64,000 nt of DNA from Actinoplanes flavus (GTDB lineage Bacteria > Actinomycetota > Actinomycetes > Mycobacteriales > Micromonosporaceae), in NCBI RefSeq assembly GCF_017592555.1, contig NZ_JAGFNS010000035.1:32106-96105 (forward strand). Reading direction: 5' to 3'. Every line of letters starts with the position of its first letter. Position 1 is the first letter of the stretch. This document shows, piece by piece, positions 34,448-43,192 of this stretch. The notes below the pieces were generated by a model, which was not told where the DNA came from, did no database searches, and was given only the letters and a program-made list of their open reading frames with translations. The translations under genes were made by a program, and so were the position numbers.

Positions 34448-37090
34448 ATGGACGCGAGTCGGATCGGAGCGGCTCTCCTGCCCCTGATTCCCGTGAAGAC
34501 CGCCCAGCCACGGGTGACCCGCGCCGGCGTCGACCGGCAGCGACTGTTCGACCTGCTCGACGCGGCCATGGACACGCCGGTCACGCTGGTCAGCGCGGGT
34601 GCCGGCTGGGGCAAGACGATGCTCGTCTCGGCCTGGGCGCGGGCCGCGGCCACGCCGGTCGCCTGGCTCAACCTGGATCGCCACGACAACGACCCGCAGA
34701 CCTTCTGGGCGTACGTGGTGGCCGCCCTGCGCACCGCCGACCTGCTCGCCGCCGACAACCCACTCGCCGCGATCACCGCCGTCCCGGCCGACCAGCGGGA
34801 GCGCATACGCGTCGTCGCCGACGGCCTCAGCCGTCTGCCGGACCGGTCCGTGCTGATCATCGACGACTTCCACGAGATCGACGACCCGCGCGTGCTGGCC
34901 GAGATGAGCGACCTGCTGCGGCACCCACCCGAACCGGTTCGACTGTTCCTGATCAGCCGGGCCCGGCCCGCCCTCAACCTGCACCGGCTGCGTGCCGCGG
35001 GGCTGATCACCGAGATCCGGGCCAGCCACCTGGCCTTCACCGAGCCGGAGGCCGCCGACCTGGTGACCGGGCACGGGGTCGACCTCACCGCCGCTGACCT
35101 CGCCACCCTCCTGGACCGGACCGAGGGCTGGGCCATCGGCCTGCACCTCGGCGCCGGCTTCCTGGCCGGGCACCACAGCCGGTCGGTCGCCGAGTTCGCC
35201 GGCGACGGCCGTGGCATCGACGAATACCTCACCGAGGAGGTGCTGGCCAACCGCAGCCGGCGGCAGCGCCGGTTCCTGCTCCAGACCAGCATCTGCGAGC
35301 GGATCTGCGCCGGCCTGGCCAACGCCATCACCACCGGCCGGGACGGCCAGCGCATGCTCGAACAGTTCGAGCACGAGAACGACTTCGTGATCCGGCTCGG
35401 CGACCGTCCGCTGTGGTTCCGCTACCACCATCTGCTCCGCGACGCCCTCGGCCACCGCCTCCAGGTGGAGAGCCCGGCCGTCGTCACCGAGCTGCACCGG
35501 CGGGCCGCCCGCTGGCACGCCGCCAACGACTCGGTCATGGAGGCGCTCACCCACGCCGTCTCGGCCGGCGACTGGACCTACATCGGACGGCTGGTCACCG
35601 GCCAGGCCGCGCCGCTCGTCCTCTCCGCGCACCGGTCCGCTCTGGTCCGGCTGCTGCGGCAGGTGCCCGCCGACCGGTTCGACTCCACCGCCGAGCTGAT
35701 GATCTGCGCCGCCGTCCTGCTCTTCCACGACGGCGACTTCGAGGCGATCCCGGCCCGCCTCGACCACGCCCGCCGGCTTCTGCGCCGCCGCCCCGGCGAC
35801 GAGCACCGGCCGGTCGAGCTGATGCGCCTCACCCTGCAACTGGCCGCCGACCGTGCGGTCGGCGACATGCCGGCGGTCCGGGCCGGCTGCGACGAACTGC
35901 TCGACCTGCTGGCCGGCGACGGCGCCGTGGGGGGCGCCGCCGTCACCCAGCAGCGGGCGATCGCGCTCAACAACCGGGGCCTGGCCAACCTGTGGTCCGG
36001 CGACCTGGACGCCGCCGTTCGTGACCTGTGGGCTTCGGCCGGCGCCTCCCGCGCCGCCGGGCTGGAACTCGCCGAAATCAACGCCGACGGCCATCTCGGC
36101 CTGCTCGAGGTGATGTGCGGCTCGGTCGCCGCGGCCCGGCAGCTCGCCGGCGACGCCCGCGAACGGGCCGCCAAGAACGGCTGGCAGCACACCGTGCAGT
36201 CGGTGGCCGCGCATCTCGCCATGGTCCTGGTCCACCTGGAACGCGGCGAGTTCGCCGACGCCGAACAGGCCCTCCAGGACGGGATGCGGGCACACCACAG
36301 CGAGCCGGAGGCCGCGCAGCGCGTCGTGATGCTCGGGGCGCAGGCGAGATTGGCCGCCACCCGCGGCGAGCCGGCCAAGGCACATGTCTTCCTGGAAGCC
36401 GCCCGCGCCGACCGGAGCCCGCGCACCCGGATCCCGTGGCTCGACCGCTGGCTCGCCACGATCGAGATCGAGGCCGACCTCGCCGCCGGCCACATCGGCG
36501 CGCCCCCGACCGGAATCACGGTGGCCGACGGCGATCTGGCCCAACAGGTCGCCCACGCCCGGCTCGCGTTCGCCCACAAGGACTTCCGGCGGGCCGGGCA
36601 TCTGCTCGACCCCCGGCCCGCGGTCCTGCCCTACACCGCCGCCACCGTCGAGGCCGGCCTGATCATCGCCCTGATCGCCGACCTCCGCGGCCAGGCCGGG
36701 CAGGCCGTCGACCTGCTCAGCGACACCCTCCACCTGGCCGAACGCGAACAGATCCGCCGCCCGTTCCTGGTCCACGCCGACGGGCGTCTCGACGACCTCC
36801 TGCACCGCCTCCAGCTCCTGCGCCCCGGCGACGGCCACGCCACCTTCCTCGAAGAGCTGCGCTCCGCACTCCGCGCCACCCGCAAGACCGCGGCCACCGA
36901 GGTGCTCAGCGAACGCGAAGCCGAGGTGCTGCTCTTCCTGCCGACCATGCTCGGCTCCGCCGAGATCGCCCGCGAACTCAGCATCTCGGTCAACACCGTC
37001 AAGGCGCACATCCGTGCGATCTATCGCAAGCTGGGCGTCTCTCGGCGCAGCGAGGCGGTCGCCCGGGCCCGCGACCTCGGCCTCCTTTGA
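34448..37090 (+). CDS. LuxR-family regulator of the LAL/MalT type
   Basis: An 880-residue ATP-dependent transcription factor. ATG 34448 follows a GGGGGG-rich site. The N-terminal STAND ATPase has P-loop AGAGWGKTM at 50-58 and Walker B 'VLIIDDFHEI' near 137-146. A winged-helix region ('YHHLLRDALGHRL') follows, then about 400 residues of TPR-like helices and a C-terminal LuxR helix-turn-helix ('LSEREAEVLLFLPTMLGSAE', 'SVNTVKAHIRAIYRKLGVS'). Large ATP-binding LuxR proteins switch on pathways after binding an inducer. No obvious target is adjacent. The 973-residue open frame on the opposite strand is a codon-bias shadow. Confidence 0.92.
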   Translation: MDASRIGAALLPLIPVKTAQPRVTRAGVDRQRLFDLLDAAMDTPVTLVSAGAGWGKTMLVSAWARAAATPVAWLNLDRHDNDPQTFWAYVVAALRTADLLAADNPLAAITAVPADQRERIRVVADGLSRLPDRSVLIIDDFHEIDDPRVLAEMSDLLRHPPEPVRLFLISRARPALNLHRLRAAGLITEIRASHLAFTEPEAADLVTGHGVDLTAADLATLLDRTEGWAIGLHLGAGFLAGHHSRSVAEFAGDGRGIDEYLTEEVLANRSRRQRRFLLQTSICERICAGLANAITTGRDGQRMLEQFEHENDFVIRLGDRPLWFRYHHLLRDALGHRLQVESPAVVTELHRRAARWHAANDSVMEALTHAVSAGDWTYIGRLVTGQAAPLVLSAHRSALVRLLRQVPADRFDSTAELMICAAVLLFHDGDFEAIPARLDHARRLLRRRPGDEHRPVELMRLTLQLAADRAVGDMPAVRAGCDELLDLLAGDGAVGGAAVTQQRAIALNNRGLANLWSGDLDAAVRDLWASAGASRAAGLELAEINADGHLGLLEVMCGSVAAARQLAGDARERAAKNGWQHTVQSVAAHLAMVLVHLERGEFADAEQALQDGMRAHHSEPEAAQRVVMLGAQARLAATRGEPAKAHVFLEAARADRSPRTRIPWLDRWLATIEIEADLAAGHIGAPPTGITVADGDLAQQVAHARLAFAHKDFRRAGHLLDPRPAVLPYTAATVEAGLIIALIADLRGQAGQAVDLLSDTLHLAEREQIRRPFLVHADGRLDDLLHRLQLLRPGDGHATFLEELRSALRATRKTAATEVLSEREAEVLLFLPTMLGSAEIARELSISVNTVKAHIRAIYRKLGVSRRSEAVARARDLGLL

Positions 37091-37195
37091 CCCCATTCCG
37101 GTACGCCGTCCGCGGGCCCCGGACGGGATCTCGCCCCGGCGCCGCGGCCTCCAGGCCGCCGTGCCCGCGCCGGGCCTGACCGGTCCGTCGCGCTC

Positions 37196-37291
37196 GGATC
37201 TTTACGCGCCCGGATCTTTACGCGCCCGGATCTCTATGCGCCCGGATCTCTATGCGCCCGGATCTCTACGCGCCTGGATCTCTACGCGCCC
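37196..37291. repeat. Tandem repeat, 6 x 16 bp, reaching into the DUF6193 stop codon
   Basis: Six contiguous 16-bp units GGATCT[T/C]TA[C/T]GCGCC[C/T] fill the space between convergent genes ending at 37090 and 37282. The last unit (37276-37291) contains the TAG stop and last codons of the minus-strand gene, suggesting that the array grew from that gene's 3' end. Bases 37091-37195 show nothing recognisable. Confidence 0.95.
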
Positions 37292-37989
37292 CGGTCCAAC
37301 GCGGCCAGGACCAGGGCGACCGCGTCGTGGGCCCCGACCGGATCGGCGATCCGGTCCAGGTCGCCACGGTCGCGGCCGGCCACCAGATAACGGTCGCCGA
37401 CCGGCCGGACCCAGGCGACCGCCCGGCTCGCGGCATCGGCGACGCCCGGCCGCAGACCGAAGTCCCAGTGGCTGGTGAACGGGTACAGCGCCCGCAGCCG
37501 GGGCTCCTCCGCCGCCGCCCGCAGGAAGCCGTCCAGCCCTCGCCGGTGCGGCGGCGCCGTCCCGTCCTTCGCGAGGAACCGCCGCCAGGTGAGCGCGATC
37601 GCCTCGGGCTCACCCCGCTCGAACGCCTCGGCGAACTCGCCGTAGGTCACGAACCCGTGGGTGGCGCCCAATACGGCCACCGCCGCACCGGACAGGAACG
37701 TGCCGATCCCGGCGGCGACCTCCCCGAGATCGGCGGTGCGGCCCCGGGCCATCGCGACGCCCCGCATCCAGAAATCCAGCAGGAAGGCGCGGTCATCGAC
37801 GGCCATCAGCACGGTCACCTGCCGGTCGCCGGTCTCGACCCGGGCGCCCACCCGGATCCAGCCCGGCGACGACGGGACCTCGGCGCGCAGTGGCACACCG
37901 GACTCCTCGAACCGGGCCTGGAGGGCGGTCCGGAGATCCCCGGCGGCGACGATGTCGGGATAGTGCAGCGGATCGGGCGCGGCGCTCAC
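37282..37989 (-). CDS. DUF6193-like protein
   Basis: A 235-residue protein from GTG 37989; no strong ribosome site is seen, and GTG was preferred because upstream codons in frame are not starts. It shows 'YPDIVAAGDLRTALQARFEE', 'EAIALTWRRFL' and the signature-like 'EPRLRALYPFTSHWDFGLRP' found in the actinobacterial DUF6193 family, annotated as associated with natural products without a proven reaction. There is no membrane segment or enzymatic motif. It shares its promoter side with nothing obvious; the monooxygenase gene 73 bases upstream is on the same strand. Confidence 0.7.
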   Translation of the reverse strand: MSAAPDPLHYPDIVAAGDLRTALQARFEESGVPLRAEVPSSPGWIRVGARVETGDRQVTVLMAVDDRAFLLDFWMRGVAMARGRTADLGEVAAGIGTFLSGAAVAVLGATHGFVTYGEFAEAFERGEPEAIALTWRRFLAKDGTAPPHRRGLDGFLRAAAEEPRLRALYPFTSHWDFGLRPGVADAASRAVAWVRPVGDRYLVAGRDRGDLDRIADPVGAHDAVALVLAALDRGA

Positions 37990-38062
37990 CGGATCGAGGG
38001 TACTGACTGCGGCGCCCCCACGGAGTACCAGATCACCTGTCCGGTGCCGATTCGGCCAACTG

Positions 38063-39490
38063 TCACCCGACCGCCGCACCCCACCACCGGCGCAGCGCCG
38101 CCGCCAGGCCCGCCGGCTCGTCACCGGCCCACGCCACGTGCCCGTCCGGTCGCAGCAGCACCGCCGGCACGTCCAGTTCCTCGCTCACGTCGACCACGTG
38201 ATCCACACGATCCGTCCAGCCGGTCACGTCCAGCCGGCCGGTCTGGTCCAGCAGCAGGCCACGGCCACCGCGGGTCAGCTCGTACAGCCGGCCGCGCTTC
38301 AACCGCACGTCCCGCAGCCGTCGGCCCAGCAGGTCGTGGCCGGGGCCGAAGTCGTAGCGCACGTTCAGCGCGGTGATCTTCTCGATCAGGTGCCGGTTCA
38401 CCTCCTCGAAGCCGATCAGCTCGGCCAGCAGCCGCCGCACCGCCTGCGGGCCCGGCTCGGTCGACATCAGCTCCATCTGGGCGCGGGTGTTGTTCAGGAC
38501 GTCGGCCGCGACCGGGTGCCGCTCGCTCTGGTAGGTGTCGAGCAGGCCGTCGGGAGCCCATCCCCGTACCGTGGCCGCGATCTTCCAGCCCAGGTTGAAA
38601 GCGTCCTGTACGCCCAGGTTCAGCCCCTGCCCACCGGTCGGCGGGTGGACGTGCGCGGCATCGCCGGCCAGGAACACCCGGCCGTCCCGGTAGCGTTCGG
38701 CCAGCCGGGTGGCGTCGCTGAACCGCGACAGCCAGAGCGGTGAGTGCGCCCCGAAATCGGTGCCCGCCACCTTCTGCAATTGCTGCCGCACCTCGTCGAG
38801 GGTGGTCGGGGCGGTGCGGTCCTCGGCGACCCCGGCGGCCGGGACCACCACCCGGTACACCCCGTCACCGAGCGGCCCCAGTCCGAACCTCTTCTGGGTA
38901 CGCCGGACCTCGGCGACCACCTCCGCCACCGTCTCCGGCGACGCGGTCACCCGGATCTCGCCAAGCAGCGTCTCCACCCGCGCCGGTTCACCGGGGAAGG
39001 CGACCCCGAGCAGCCGGCGTACGGTGCTGCGGCCGCCGTCGCATCCGGCCAGGTAGCGGGCCCGCAGCCGGGTGCCGTCCGCCAGTTCGGCGGTCACCCC
39101 CTCGTCGTCCTGGCTCAGGCCGGTCAGCTCGGCGCCGCGGCGGATGTCGGCGCCCAGCGCGGCGGCGTGCTCGGCCAGCAGCCGGTCGGTGATCGTCTGC
39201 GGGATGCCGAGCACGTAGCCGTGCGCGGTGTCGAGGCGCTCCGGCGCGGGCGCCTCGATGCCGGCGAAGAAGCCCGCCAGCGGATGTGTGCGCCCGTGTG
39301 CGAGGAAGCGGTCCAGCAGGCCGCGCTGATCCATGATTTCGATGCTGCGCACATGCAGACCCATCGAGCGTACGAACGGCGGCGGCTCCGGCTCCCGCTC
39401 CAGCACCACCACCTGCACCCCGTGCAGCCGCAGCTCGGCCGCCAGCATCATGCCGGTCGGCCCGCCCCCGGCGATGATCACATCGATCAT
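38063..39490 (-). CDS. FAD-dependent aromatic-ring monooxygenase (Rox/PgaE-like)
   Basis: A 475-residue class A flavoprotein hydroxylase. ATG 39490 opens with the dinucleotide motif 'VIIAGGGPTGMMLAAEL'. The second FAD motif 'GDAAHVHPPTGGQGLNLGVQ' and 'FNLGWKIAATV' are intact, 'LAGCDGGRSTVRRLLGV' is the DG motif, and the ~120-residue C-terminal thioredoxin-like domain ends 'PAVLLRPDGHVAWAGDEPAG'. Relatives hydroxylate polyketides or inactivate rifampicin. No biosynthetic genes surround it, so a self-contained detoxification role is likelier. Upstream (39491-39675) is a divergent promoter shared with the DUF418 remnant. Confidence 0.92.
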   Translation of the reverse strand: MIDVIIAGGGPTGMMLAAELRLHGVQVVVLEREPEPPPFVRSMGLHVRSIEIMDQRGLLDRFLAHGRTHPLAGFFAGIEAPAPERLDTAHGYVLGIPQTITDRLLAEHAAALGADIRRGAELTGLSQDDEGVTAELADGTRLRARYLAGCDGGRSTVRRLLGVAFPGEPARVETLLGEIRVTASPETVAEVVAEVRRTQKRFGLGPLGDGVYRVVVPAAGVAEDRTAPTTLDEVRQQLQKVAGTDFGAHSPLWLSRFSDATRLAERYRDGRVFLAGDAAHVHPPTGGQGLNLGVQDAFNLGWKIAATVRGWAPDGLLDTYQSERHPVAADVLNNTRAQMELMSTEPGPQAVRRLLAELIGFEEVNRHLIEKITALNVRYDFGPGHDLLGRRLRDVRLKRGRLYELTRGGRGLLLDQTGRLDVTGWTDRVDHVVDVSEELDVPAVLLRPDGHVAWAGDEPAGLAAALRRWWGAAVG

Positions 39491-39675
39491 TTCCGCCCCC
39501 CTTCTGGCTGTGGACCGCGATTCTCGCCCGATTCCGCCGTCTTGCCGCAAGTCCCCCCGTGCGATATAGGTTGAAAGTGGCCCCACCGTCACTGGCCAGA
39601 AGTCGTAGGGCGCGGTCGTCGATTCTGGACCGCAGGTAGAGGACCGGGCTCGCCGAACAGCGAAGTCTGTGGGCC

Positions 39676-39795
39676 ATGACTACGGCTCAGCGCCCGCCGG
39701 CCGCCCCCGCCCGCCCGACCGGGACCGGACGGATCGCGCCGCTCGACGTCCTTCGCGGATTCGCCCTCTGTGGGATCCTTCTCGCCAACGTCAGA
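39676..39795 (+). pseudogene. DUF418 membrane protein, 5' fragment only
   Basis: ATG 39676 begins a normal DUF418 N terminus: after a Pro/Ala-rich start come 'GRIAPLDVLRGFALCG' and 'ILLANV', the family's first transmembrane helix. Similarity stops at about 39793; the frame continues as nonsense over the recombinase start. The rest of the family (usually several more helices and the DUF418 domain) is absent from the window. The break lies ~45 bases before the serine recombinase start, the spacing expected between an attachment site and its integrase gene. Confidence 0.75.
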
Positions 39796-39839
39796 GGTGC
39801 CGAACCCAGCTACATCGGATCATGGGGGAGGAGCCGGGC
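39793..39839. other. Possible attL-type junction of a serine-integrase element
   Basis: This 47-base stretch joins the interrupted DUF418 gene to the start of a serine recombinase. It includes the recombinase ribosome site (GGGGGAGGAG). Serine integrases are usually encoded directly beside their attachment site, so the crossover probably lies near 39790-39815. No second half-site is visible in the window. Confidence 0.4.
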
Positions 39840-40283
39840 ATGGCTGACGAACGTACGGGGGTCGCCTACATCCGCGTTTCCAAGGTGGGCGGCCGCGGTG
39901 ATGACCTGATCTCGCCGGAGGTGCAGCGCCACACAATCGACTGCTGGCGCGTAGAGGAGGTCATCAAGGGTGTTAAGGACGGGCGCTGGTCCTATGCGAT
40001 TCTCTGGAAGTGGTCGCGGTGGGGCCGCAACCTGAAGGAGTCCCAGATCCACCTGGCGGCGGTGGAGGAGGTCGGCGGCATTGTGCGTGCCACGACCGAG
40101 GATGTGGATCCGAGAACGACGATCGGCCGGTTCACGCGCGACCAGCTGCTGTCGATCGCGCAGCTCCAGTCCGACTGGATCTCGGACAACTGGAGAGAGG
40201 CGCAGGACAAGCGCCGACGTGATGGTCTTCCGACGGATGGCAAGCCTCCAGGGCGATTGCGCAGTCTGATGGCAAGGCCTTGA
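39840..40283 (+). pseudogene. Serine recombinase (resolvase/integrase) remnant
   Basis: ATG 39840 has an excellent GGAGGAG site. The product (147 residues) starts 'VAYIRVSK' with the catalytic-position Ser, but jumps from 'QRHTIDCW' straight to 'RVEEVIKGVKDGRWSYAILW', skipping ~35-40 residues of the catalytic core that relatives have. 'WSRWGRNLKES' and 'SIAQLQSDWISDNWREAQDK' follow normally; after 'RRRDGLP' it ends in unrelated residues, losing the whole recombinase and zinc-ribbon region. It must be inactive. It is a relic of an integrated phage or conjugative element. Confidence 0.8.
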
Positions 40284-40336
40284 AGATGCCGCAGGGGACC
40301 GGCGCTGCCGGGCCCCTGCGGGTGGTGCGGTCGTGC

Positions 40337-42109
40337 TCAGCTCGCGGGCCGGACCGTCACCGTTGCCTTGCCGGTACCGTCGCCCTGGAAGTGCAGGTTG
40401 AGCCGGAAGTCGCCGGACTCCTTCAGCGCGGCCGTGGTGAAGGTGCCGGTCGGGCCGCAGTCCGTGGAGTACGGGCTGTCGACGAACGCATCGCTCGGGC
40501 TGGTCAGCATCAGGAAGGCGGATCGCGGCGCTCCCGTGACGTCGCACGACACCGTGTACTTCTGGCCCTCCACGCCCGGGAAGCGGATGAGCGCCCCCTG
40601 ACCGGCCACCGAGGTCTCCACCGTCGCCGGGGTGCCGTCCGTGGTCGCGGTCGCCTCGGTGACGGCCGGGATCTTGTACGCCCAGAGCGTCACCGAGTTC
40701 GTCTCCGCCATCCGCATCCGCACGGTCAGCGTGTGCTTTCCGGCCCGGACCAGGGGGATTCCGTACCCGAAGAAGACCTTGGGGTAGTCACTCTGGTCAG
40801 GCTTTTCGCAGCTACCGCTGTCGCCGAACTGCCCGGCCGGGTGGGTGAAGCCGACACCGGCCGGAGCGTCGTAGGTCCACGGGTTCGGCTCGCGGTAGGT
40901 GCCGAGCCGGCAGCCGATGAAGACCCGTTCGCCACCCGCGGCGTTGACCGTGAACTGGGCCAGCTGGCCCGGCGTGATGGTGTGCAGGGTGACCGGGGTG
41001 CCGTCGAGGGGCAGTTCGGCCGTCACAGGCGCGGGCACGGTGTGCACCTGGAGGGTGAACTCGTTGGTGCTCGTCCCGTCGGGGTCGGCGACCATCGTCC
41101 AGGTGCCCGCGGGCAGGTTCAGTCGCTCGCCGAACGCGGTCGCCTCGGTACCGGGTCCGGCGTACTGGCACGAGCCGAACTTCTCGCTCACGCCGGTTGG
41201 GCGGTACAGCGTGATGAAGGCGGAATCGTCGCCCTTGCGGGCGCAGGTGACGTACACCTGGGTGGGTGCCGCCAGCGAGAACGTCGTCTTGACGCGCTGG
41301 TAGGCGCCCGTCGTGGCGAGGGTCAGCGGGGTGCCGTCCGTGGCGATCGGGCCGGTGGCGTCGGCGGCCACCCGGACGGCGGCCGCGGTCACGGTCTTGA
41401 CCTGGCCCGAGAACATCGGGTGAATCACGAACTGGTACATGCCGGTCTCGGTGGCGGTGATCAGCGGGCCCTCACCGACGCTGAAACTGGAACACGAGGC
41501 CGCGTTGGTGCCCAGATCGGGCTGGACGACAGTGCCGCGCGGGCCGATCACCGTGATGTCGGAGGTGGCACCGGTCGCCTGGCAGGTCAGCTGCACCCGG
41601 TCGCCGTCCGTCATCGCCAGGGCGAGGGAGACGTTCTGCTTGGCATCGGCGGTTTTCACCGTGATCGGCTGGGCGCCGGCCATCAGGGTGCCCGCGGCGT
41701 TGTCGAACTGCTGGACCTTGACGGTCGCGCCGAAGGTCTGCGCGTTGCGGTCAGTGACCAGCAGCCGGTAGCGGCCGTCCGCCTTGAGCAGGTTGATGTC
41801 GGTGGGCCGGGTGGCGTCGCAGGTGCGCGAGCCCTCGACCTGGCTGCCATCGAACGCCTGCAGCACGTACGTCGGTGTGCCCGCGCTCTTCTCGCACGAG
41901 ATGGTCAGGTGCCGGCCCACGGAACCACTGAAGTAGACGTACGCCTTCTGGCCGGCGGTGGTAGTGGTGATGCTCACCGGCTCGCCGTTGGTGGTGGCCC
42001 ACTCGACGACGTCATCGGCGGCCGATGCGGCGGTGCCGGGTATCAGTGGGACCGTGGACAACCCGAGGGCTGCCGCAGTGATGATGGCTCGGATGCGAAT
42101 GAATCGCAA
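40337..42109 (-). CDS. Secreted protein of tandem PPC-like beta domains
   Basis: A 590-residue exported protein. The TTG start at 42109 is chosen because AAGGAG stands five bases before it and a clean signal peptide follows ('AIITAAALGLSTVPLIPGTA', cleavage after 'ASA'). The mature part is about five repeats of ~110 residues, each with 'DGTPVTL...T..GQ', a central Cys pair (for example 'SCEKSAGTPTYVL' with 'SRTCDATRP') and a 'GTYQFVI/GRYRLLV' strand. This resembles bacterial pre-peptidase C-terminal (PPC) beta-sandwiches. There is no catalytic domain or cell-wall anchor. Likely an extracellular binding or structural protein. Confidence 0.8.
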   Translation of the reverse strand: MRFIRIRAIITAAALGLSTVPLIPGTAASAADDVVEWATTNGEPVSITTTTAGQKAYVYFSGSVGRHLTISCEKSAGTPTYVLQAFDGSQVEGSRTCDATRPTDINLLKADGRYRLLVTDRNAQTFGATVKVQQFDNAAGTLMAGAQPITVKTADAKQNVSLALAMTDGDRVQLTCQATGATSDITVIGPRGTVVQPDLGTNAASCSSFSVGEGPLITATETGMYQFVIHPMFSGQVKTVTAAAVRVAADATGPIATDGTPLTLATTGAYQRVKTTFSLAAPTQVYVTCARKGDDSAFITLYRPTGVSEKFGSCQYAGPGTEATAFGERLNLPAGTWTMVADPDGTSTNEFTLQVHTVPAPVTAELPLDGTPVTLHTITPGQLAQFTVNAAGGERVFIGCRLGTYREPNPWTYDAPAGVGFTHPAGQFGDSGSCEKPDQSDYPKVFFGYGIPLVRAGKHTLTVRMRMAETNSVTLWAYKIPAVTEATATTDGTPATVETSVAGQGALIRFPGVEGQKYTVSCDVTGAPRSAFLMLTSPSDAFVDSPYSTDCGPTGTFTTAALKESGDFRLNLHFQGDGTGKATVTVRPAS

Positions 42110-42264
42110 CGGTGCTCCTTGAGATGGTGGAACGTTGGTGGCAGCGCGCCGGCTGGACAGGTGCAAGTGGACTGTGACCGCAGTCCGGACACAATCCTGC
42201 GCCACACTAGAAAACCTGATCAAGTGACGAAAGTCGATCACTGGGCGTCTTGACGGCGTGCCGC

Positions 42265-42990
42265 TCGTGTGCCGCTTGCCGGATCGCCTCGACCACGCAC
42301 GTCATCGGCAGCAGTGGATGGACGGCCTGGAAGAAGCTCGGTGACGTCTGGACCGGATAGGTGCCCCCGGACGAGGTGAGCTGCACCATCAGCAGTGCCA
42401 GCGCCATGACCCGCCCGGCCGGTCCCAGTGCCGCGCCGATCAGCTGCATGATCCCGGCGAAGACGGCGGCCGTGCCGAACATCAGCGCCAGGGTCGCTGC
42501 GGCGTGCACCGGCGTGAGCCCGAGCACGAAATGCACCACGGCGTAGAGCAGGCCGGCCTGGACGGCGCCCATCACCACCCCGGGGAGCAGTCCCGCGAGG
42601 GCCACCCGCAGCGGTGGTGCGCCGGACATCAGGTAGCGCCGGTTCAGCGGCCGCAACAGCATGTAGTTGATCATTGCGCCGACCCAGAGGGCCAGGGCCA
42701 GGAAGTACGGCGCGAATCCGACCCCATAGGTGCCGGCCGGATGCCGGACGTCACGGTCCAGCGAGACCGGGTCGGCGAGCACGTCGGCCCGGTGCGCGGC
42801 GTCGTCGTAGCCGGGAATCTCGGCGGCGCCGTCGGCCAGGCCGTCGGCCAGCTGACCCGCCCCGCTGCGCAACTCACCGAGACCGGTGGCCAGTTCGTGA
42901 CCGCCCTTGGACAGTTTCGTCAGGCCGCCGTCCAACTGCCGGGCCCCGCTCGCCAGCCGGAAGATGCCGCCGGGCAGCTCGGTCGCGCGA
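42265..42990 (-). pseudogene. YhgE/Pip-type membrane protein, internal fragment
   Basis: The readable frame contains the late part of the YhgE/Pip family: the heptad-like 'LDGGLTKLSKGGHELATGL' and 'ELRSGAGQLADGLADGAAEI', a linker, then 'GVGFAPYFLALALWVGAMIN' and three further membrane helices to 'VHPLLPMTCVVEAIRQ'. Family members have ~600-900 residues, with an extracellular N-terminal domain and a last helix. Both are missing here: upstream is a duplicated 62-bp sequence, and downstream the frame ends after unrelated residues. In Streptococcus-phage biology Pip is a phage receptor; here it is a relic. Confidence 0.75.
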
Positions 42991-43026
42991 CCAGCGCCGA
43001 CGGTCCGCCGTGGTTGGCGCCGGGCT

Positions 43027-43140
43027 GTGCCCAGCCCCGTGTGGTTGGCGTCGGTCATCGCTTGGATCCGTGCGGTCGGTGTCGGTCAGTGCCCAGCCCC
43101 GTGTGGTTGGCGCCGGTCATCGCTTGGATCCGGGCGGTTG
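43027..43140. repeat. Direct repeat, 2 copies at 62-bp spacing
   Basis: GTGCCCAGCC... begins at 43027 and again at 43089; about 50 bases of each copy match with one or two changes. It lies between the YhgE fragment and the GNAT gene and would supply a spurious N terminus to the fragment if read as coding. There is no inverted terminal structure, so a duplication rather than a mobile element. Confidence 0.85.
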
Positions 43141-43192
43141 GCGGCCCCGAATTCGGTTGACCCGCGCGGCCGCCGGGTCAGAGGGTGGCCCG

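Noticed and set aside
34175..37096. 973-codon minus-strand frame opposite the LAL regulator
   Set aside because: The plus-strand product has intact ATPase and LuxR helix-turn-helix motifs; the opposite frame is low-complexity and unlike any family.
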